Positions 7,753-9,215 of a DNA stretch of 9,215 nucleotides are shown here, in pieces. Where the stretch lies: the NCBI GenBank assembly GCA_028293225.1, contig JAQGPE010000816.1, forward strand, positions 1-9,215, read 5' to 3'. Source of the DNA: Akkermansiaceae bacterium. GTDB taxonomy: Bacteria; Verrucomicrobiota; Verrucomicrobiia; Verrucomicrobiales; Akkermansiaceae. The number at the start of each line of letters is the position of its first letter. The stretch's first letter is position 1. Under the pieces are notes generated by a model. It was given only the letters and a program-made list of their open reading frames with translations, did no database searches and was not told the origin of the DNA. Both the position numbers and the translations under genes were made by a program.

Positions 7753-9021
7753 TTACGCAACCAGGGTTTGGGCGCGGTCCGGACCGACGCCGACGAACTG
7801 CACCGGTGTTTCGCAGAGGTCGCTCAGGCGTTGCAGGTAGGCCTTCGCGTTGACCGGGAGATCGGCGAAGGCGGTGCAGCCGCTGGTGTCCTGCTGCCAG
7901 CCGGGAAGCTCCTCATACACCGGGACCGCGCGGTCCCAGGCGTGGCGATCGGCCGGCGGCAACTCGTGGATCACGCCGTCGATGTCGTAGCCGGTGCAGA
8001 TTTTCAGGGTCTCGTACTGGTCCAGGCCATCGACATTGGTCACGGCCAGGCCGGTCGCGCCATTGACCATGCAGCCGTGGCGGAGCAGCACCGCATCCAG
8101 CCAGCCGCAGCCGCGCGGGCGGCCGGTGACGGCGCCGAACTCGCGGCCGAGATCGTGCAGATACTGGGAAAGCCCTTCATCGACGGTCGGGAAAGGACCG
8201 GAGCCGACGCGGGTGGTGTAGGCCTTGCAGACCCCGACCACCGCCTGGATCGCCGTTGGTGGCATCCCCGTGCCGGTGCAGGAGCCGCCGGAGGTGGTGT
8301 TCGACGAAGTGACGAACGGGAAGGTGCCGAAGTCGATGTCGAGCAAAGTGCCCTGGGCGCCCTCGAACAGGATCGTCTTGCCTTCCTTCCAGGCCTTGTG
8401 CAGCACCGGAATGGTGTTGGTGACGTGCGGACGCAGACGGGTGAAAGCGGTCAGCACCTCGTCGGCCTGGGCCTTGGCGTCGAAGGTCGGCAGGCCGTAT
8501 TCCGCCAGCACCTTGTTCGCCTCGACGGTGCGGTAGCCGACCATTTCGCGGAAATAGGCTTCATCCAGCACGTCGGCGATGCGTAGGCCGTTGCGGTTGA
8601 TCTTGTCGCAATACGCCGGGCCGATGCCGCGCTTGGTGGTGCCGATCTTGCGGTCGCCGAGGGCGGCTTCGCGGGCGGCGTCGAGCTCTTTGTGCAGCGG
8701 CAGCACCACGTGGCAGCGGTCGGAAATGAGCAGCTTGTCCGCGGTGATCGAGACCCCCTGGGCTTCCAGCCGGCCGATTTCCGCGACCAGGCCGATCGGG
8801 TCCACGACCACGCCGTTGCCGATCACGTTGACCTTGCCGTCCCACAGGATCCCGGAGGGCAGCAGGCTCAGGATGTACTTCGTGCCCTTGGCAATCACCG
8901 TATGGCCGGCGTTGTTACCACCCTGGCCGCGCACCACCACATCGGCGGTCTCGGTGAGGTAATCGACGATTTTGCCTTTTCCTTCGTCTCCCCATTGGAG
9001 ACCGGTGACAATGGTATTCAT
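7753..9021 (-). CDS. purA: Adenylosuccinate synthetase
   Basis: PurA joins IMP and aspartate using GTP to form adenylosuccinate, the first committed step from IMP to AMP, in the cytoplasm. The 422-residue protein is full length (family about 420-435). It starts with the hallmark GLQWGDEGKGK (7-17) containing catalytic Asp12; NNAGHTV (36-42) gives catalytic His40. The TTKRGIGPAY block binds IMP; FEGAQGTLLDIDFGTFPFVTSS is next; and GRPRGCGWLDAV and a C-terminal VGVGPDR form the GTP and aspartate-loop side. The ATG at 9021 puts the glycine-rich loop at the usual distance from the N-terminus. No Shine-Dalgarno sequence is present before it; instead an A-rich run and the GCGAATGGAC tandem repeat stand there. 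uppS follows after 60 bases on the same strand; a T run lies just after the purA stop but without a convincing stem, so read-through into uppS is plausible. Confidence 0.97.
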   Translation of the reverse strand: MNTIVTGLQWGDEGKGKIVDYLTETADVVVRGQGGNNAGHTVIAKGTKYILSLLPSGILWDGKVNVIGNGVVVDPIGLVAEIGRLEAQGVSITADKLLISDRCHVVLPLHKELDAAREAALGDRKIGTTKRGIGPAYCDKINRNGLRIADVLDEAYFREMVGYRTVEANKVLAEYGLPTFDAKAQADEVLTAFTRLRPHVTNTIPVLHKAWKEGKTILFEGAQGTLLDIDFGTFPFVTSSNTTSGGSCTGTGMPPTAIQAVVGVCKAYTTRVGSGPFPTVDEGLSQYLHDLGREFGAVTGRPRGCGWLDAVLLRHGCMVNGATGLAVTNVDGLDQYETLKICTGYDIDGVIHELPPADRHAWDRAVPVYEELPGWQQDTSGCTAFADLPVNAKAYLQRLSDLCETPVQFVGVGPDRAQTLVA

Positions 9022-9030
9022 TTTTTAACC

Positions 9031-9056
9031 GCGAATGGACGCGAATGGACGCGAAT
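9031..9056. repeat. Tandem decamer repeat GCGAATGGAC (2.6 copies)
   Basis: GCGAATGGAC is present twice without change (9031-9040, 9041-9050), followed by a partial copy GCGAAT (9051-9056). On the minus strand it reads as repeated GTCCATTCGC units. It occupies most of the 52 bases between the end of the GxxExxY-family gene and the ATG of purA. From memory, similar GCGAAT-N2-AC repeats recur in many environmental bacterial genomes near genes of this same family; I cannot verify that here. Confidence 0.85.
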
Positions 9057-9073
9057 AATTGAAAATGAAAGAC

Positions 9074-9215
9074 TCAGTGGGTAAGGGCGATTCGCACCCA
9101 CTCGAGCTTACGCTTTTTGAAATTGATGATCAGTCCGACGGGGAGGCAGGTGATGCGCAGGTAGTTCATCATCTGGCCACGTTCGTGATCCGTGACGTGG
9201 TCGATGGTCTTGGTG
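9074..9215 (-). CDS. GxxExxY family protein, C-terminal fragment (5' end outside window)
   Basis: The last 46 codons of a gene enter from the right edge and end in TGA at 9074-9076. The translated tail contains HERGQMMNYLRITCLPVGL, then IINFKKRKLEWVRIALTH. This matches the typical ending of GxxExxY proteins (about 120-135 residues, predicted PD-(D/E)XK nuclease fold): a Gln-containing helix with YL, then a G-L-hydrophobic-N-F strand, a basic turn and a last strand. The name-giving GxxExxY motif and the predicted catalytic Glu and Lys lie outside the window, so whether the gene is intact cannot be judged. The family has no settled function. The gene reads in the same direction as purA, 52 bases upstream of it, with the decamer repeat between. 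Confidence 0.78.
   Translation of the reverse strand, partial: TKTIDHVTDHERGQMMNYLRITCLPVGLIINFKKRKLEWVRIALTH

Noticed and set aside
7741..7760. T run (minus strand) just after the purA stop as a terminator
   Set aside because: The only stem before it is GTT-gcgt-AAC, three pairs, which is not enough to support a terminator call.

Overview
The window is GC-rich, densely coded and made mostly of chromosomal housekeeping genes. The organism is probably a member of the Verrucomicrobiota or a close relative. I infer this from the long Glu-Pro linker in FtsZ, the near absence of Shine-Dalgarno sequences before the starts, the GxxExxY-type gene with its GCGAATGGAC tandem repeat, and a dispersed-looking palindromic element. 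No rRNA or other taxonomic marker is present, so this placement is tentative.

Left part (1-2828). The window opens inside ftsZ (+), which ends with the classical C-terminal anchoring peptide and is followed by a strong intrinsic terminator. A 283-base gap between the convergent ftsZ and tsaC genes holds that terminator and a chain of five short inverted repeats. Then come a long-form tsaC/sua5 gene (-), for the t6A tRNA modification, and divergently from it aroK (+), shikimate kinase.

Right part (2839-9215). All genes here lie on the minus strand. Read in transcription order they are: the tail of a GxxExxY-family gene cut by the window edge; purA (adenylosuccinate synthetase); uppS (undecaprenyl diphosphate synthase, the lipid carrier for cell-wall synthesis); an NtrC-type sigma-54 activator; and, 9 bases after it, a very large exported TPR-repeat protein. 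aroK and the TPR gene converge with only 10 bases between their stop codons.

How the genes fit together. FtsZ and UppS serve division and envelope growth; AroK, PurA and TsaC are core metabolism and translation. The only pair suggesting a dedicated function is the NtrC-like regulator with the large periplasmic or outer-membrane TPR protein, and no sensor kinase is visible beside them. No prophage, CRISPR array, toxin-antitoxin module or RNA gene of a known class was seen. The most unusual items are non-coding: the five-hairpin element, the decamer repeat between the GxxExxY gene and purA, a dyad at the start of the NtrC-like gene, and TA(T/G)GCT boxes exactly 6 bases before two start codons.
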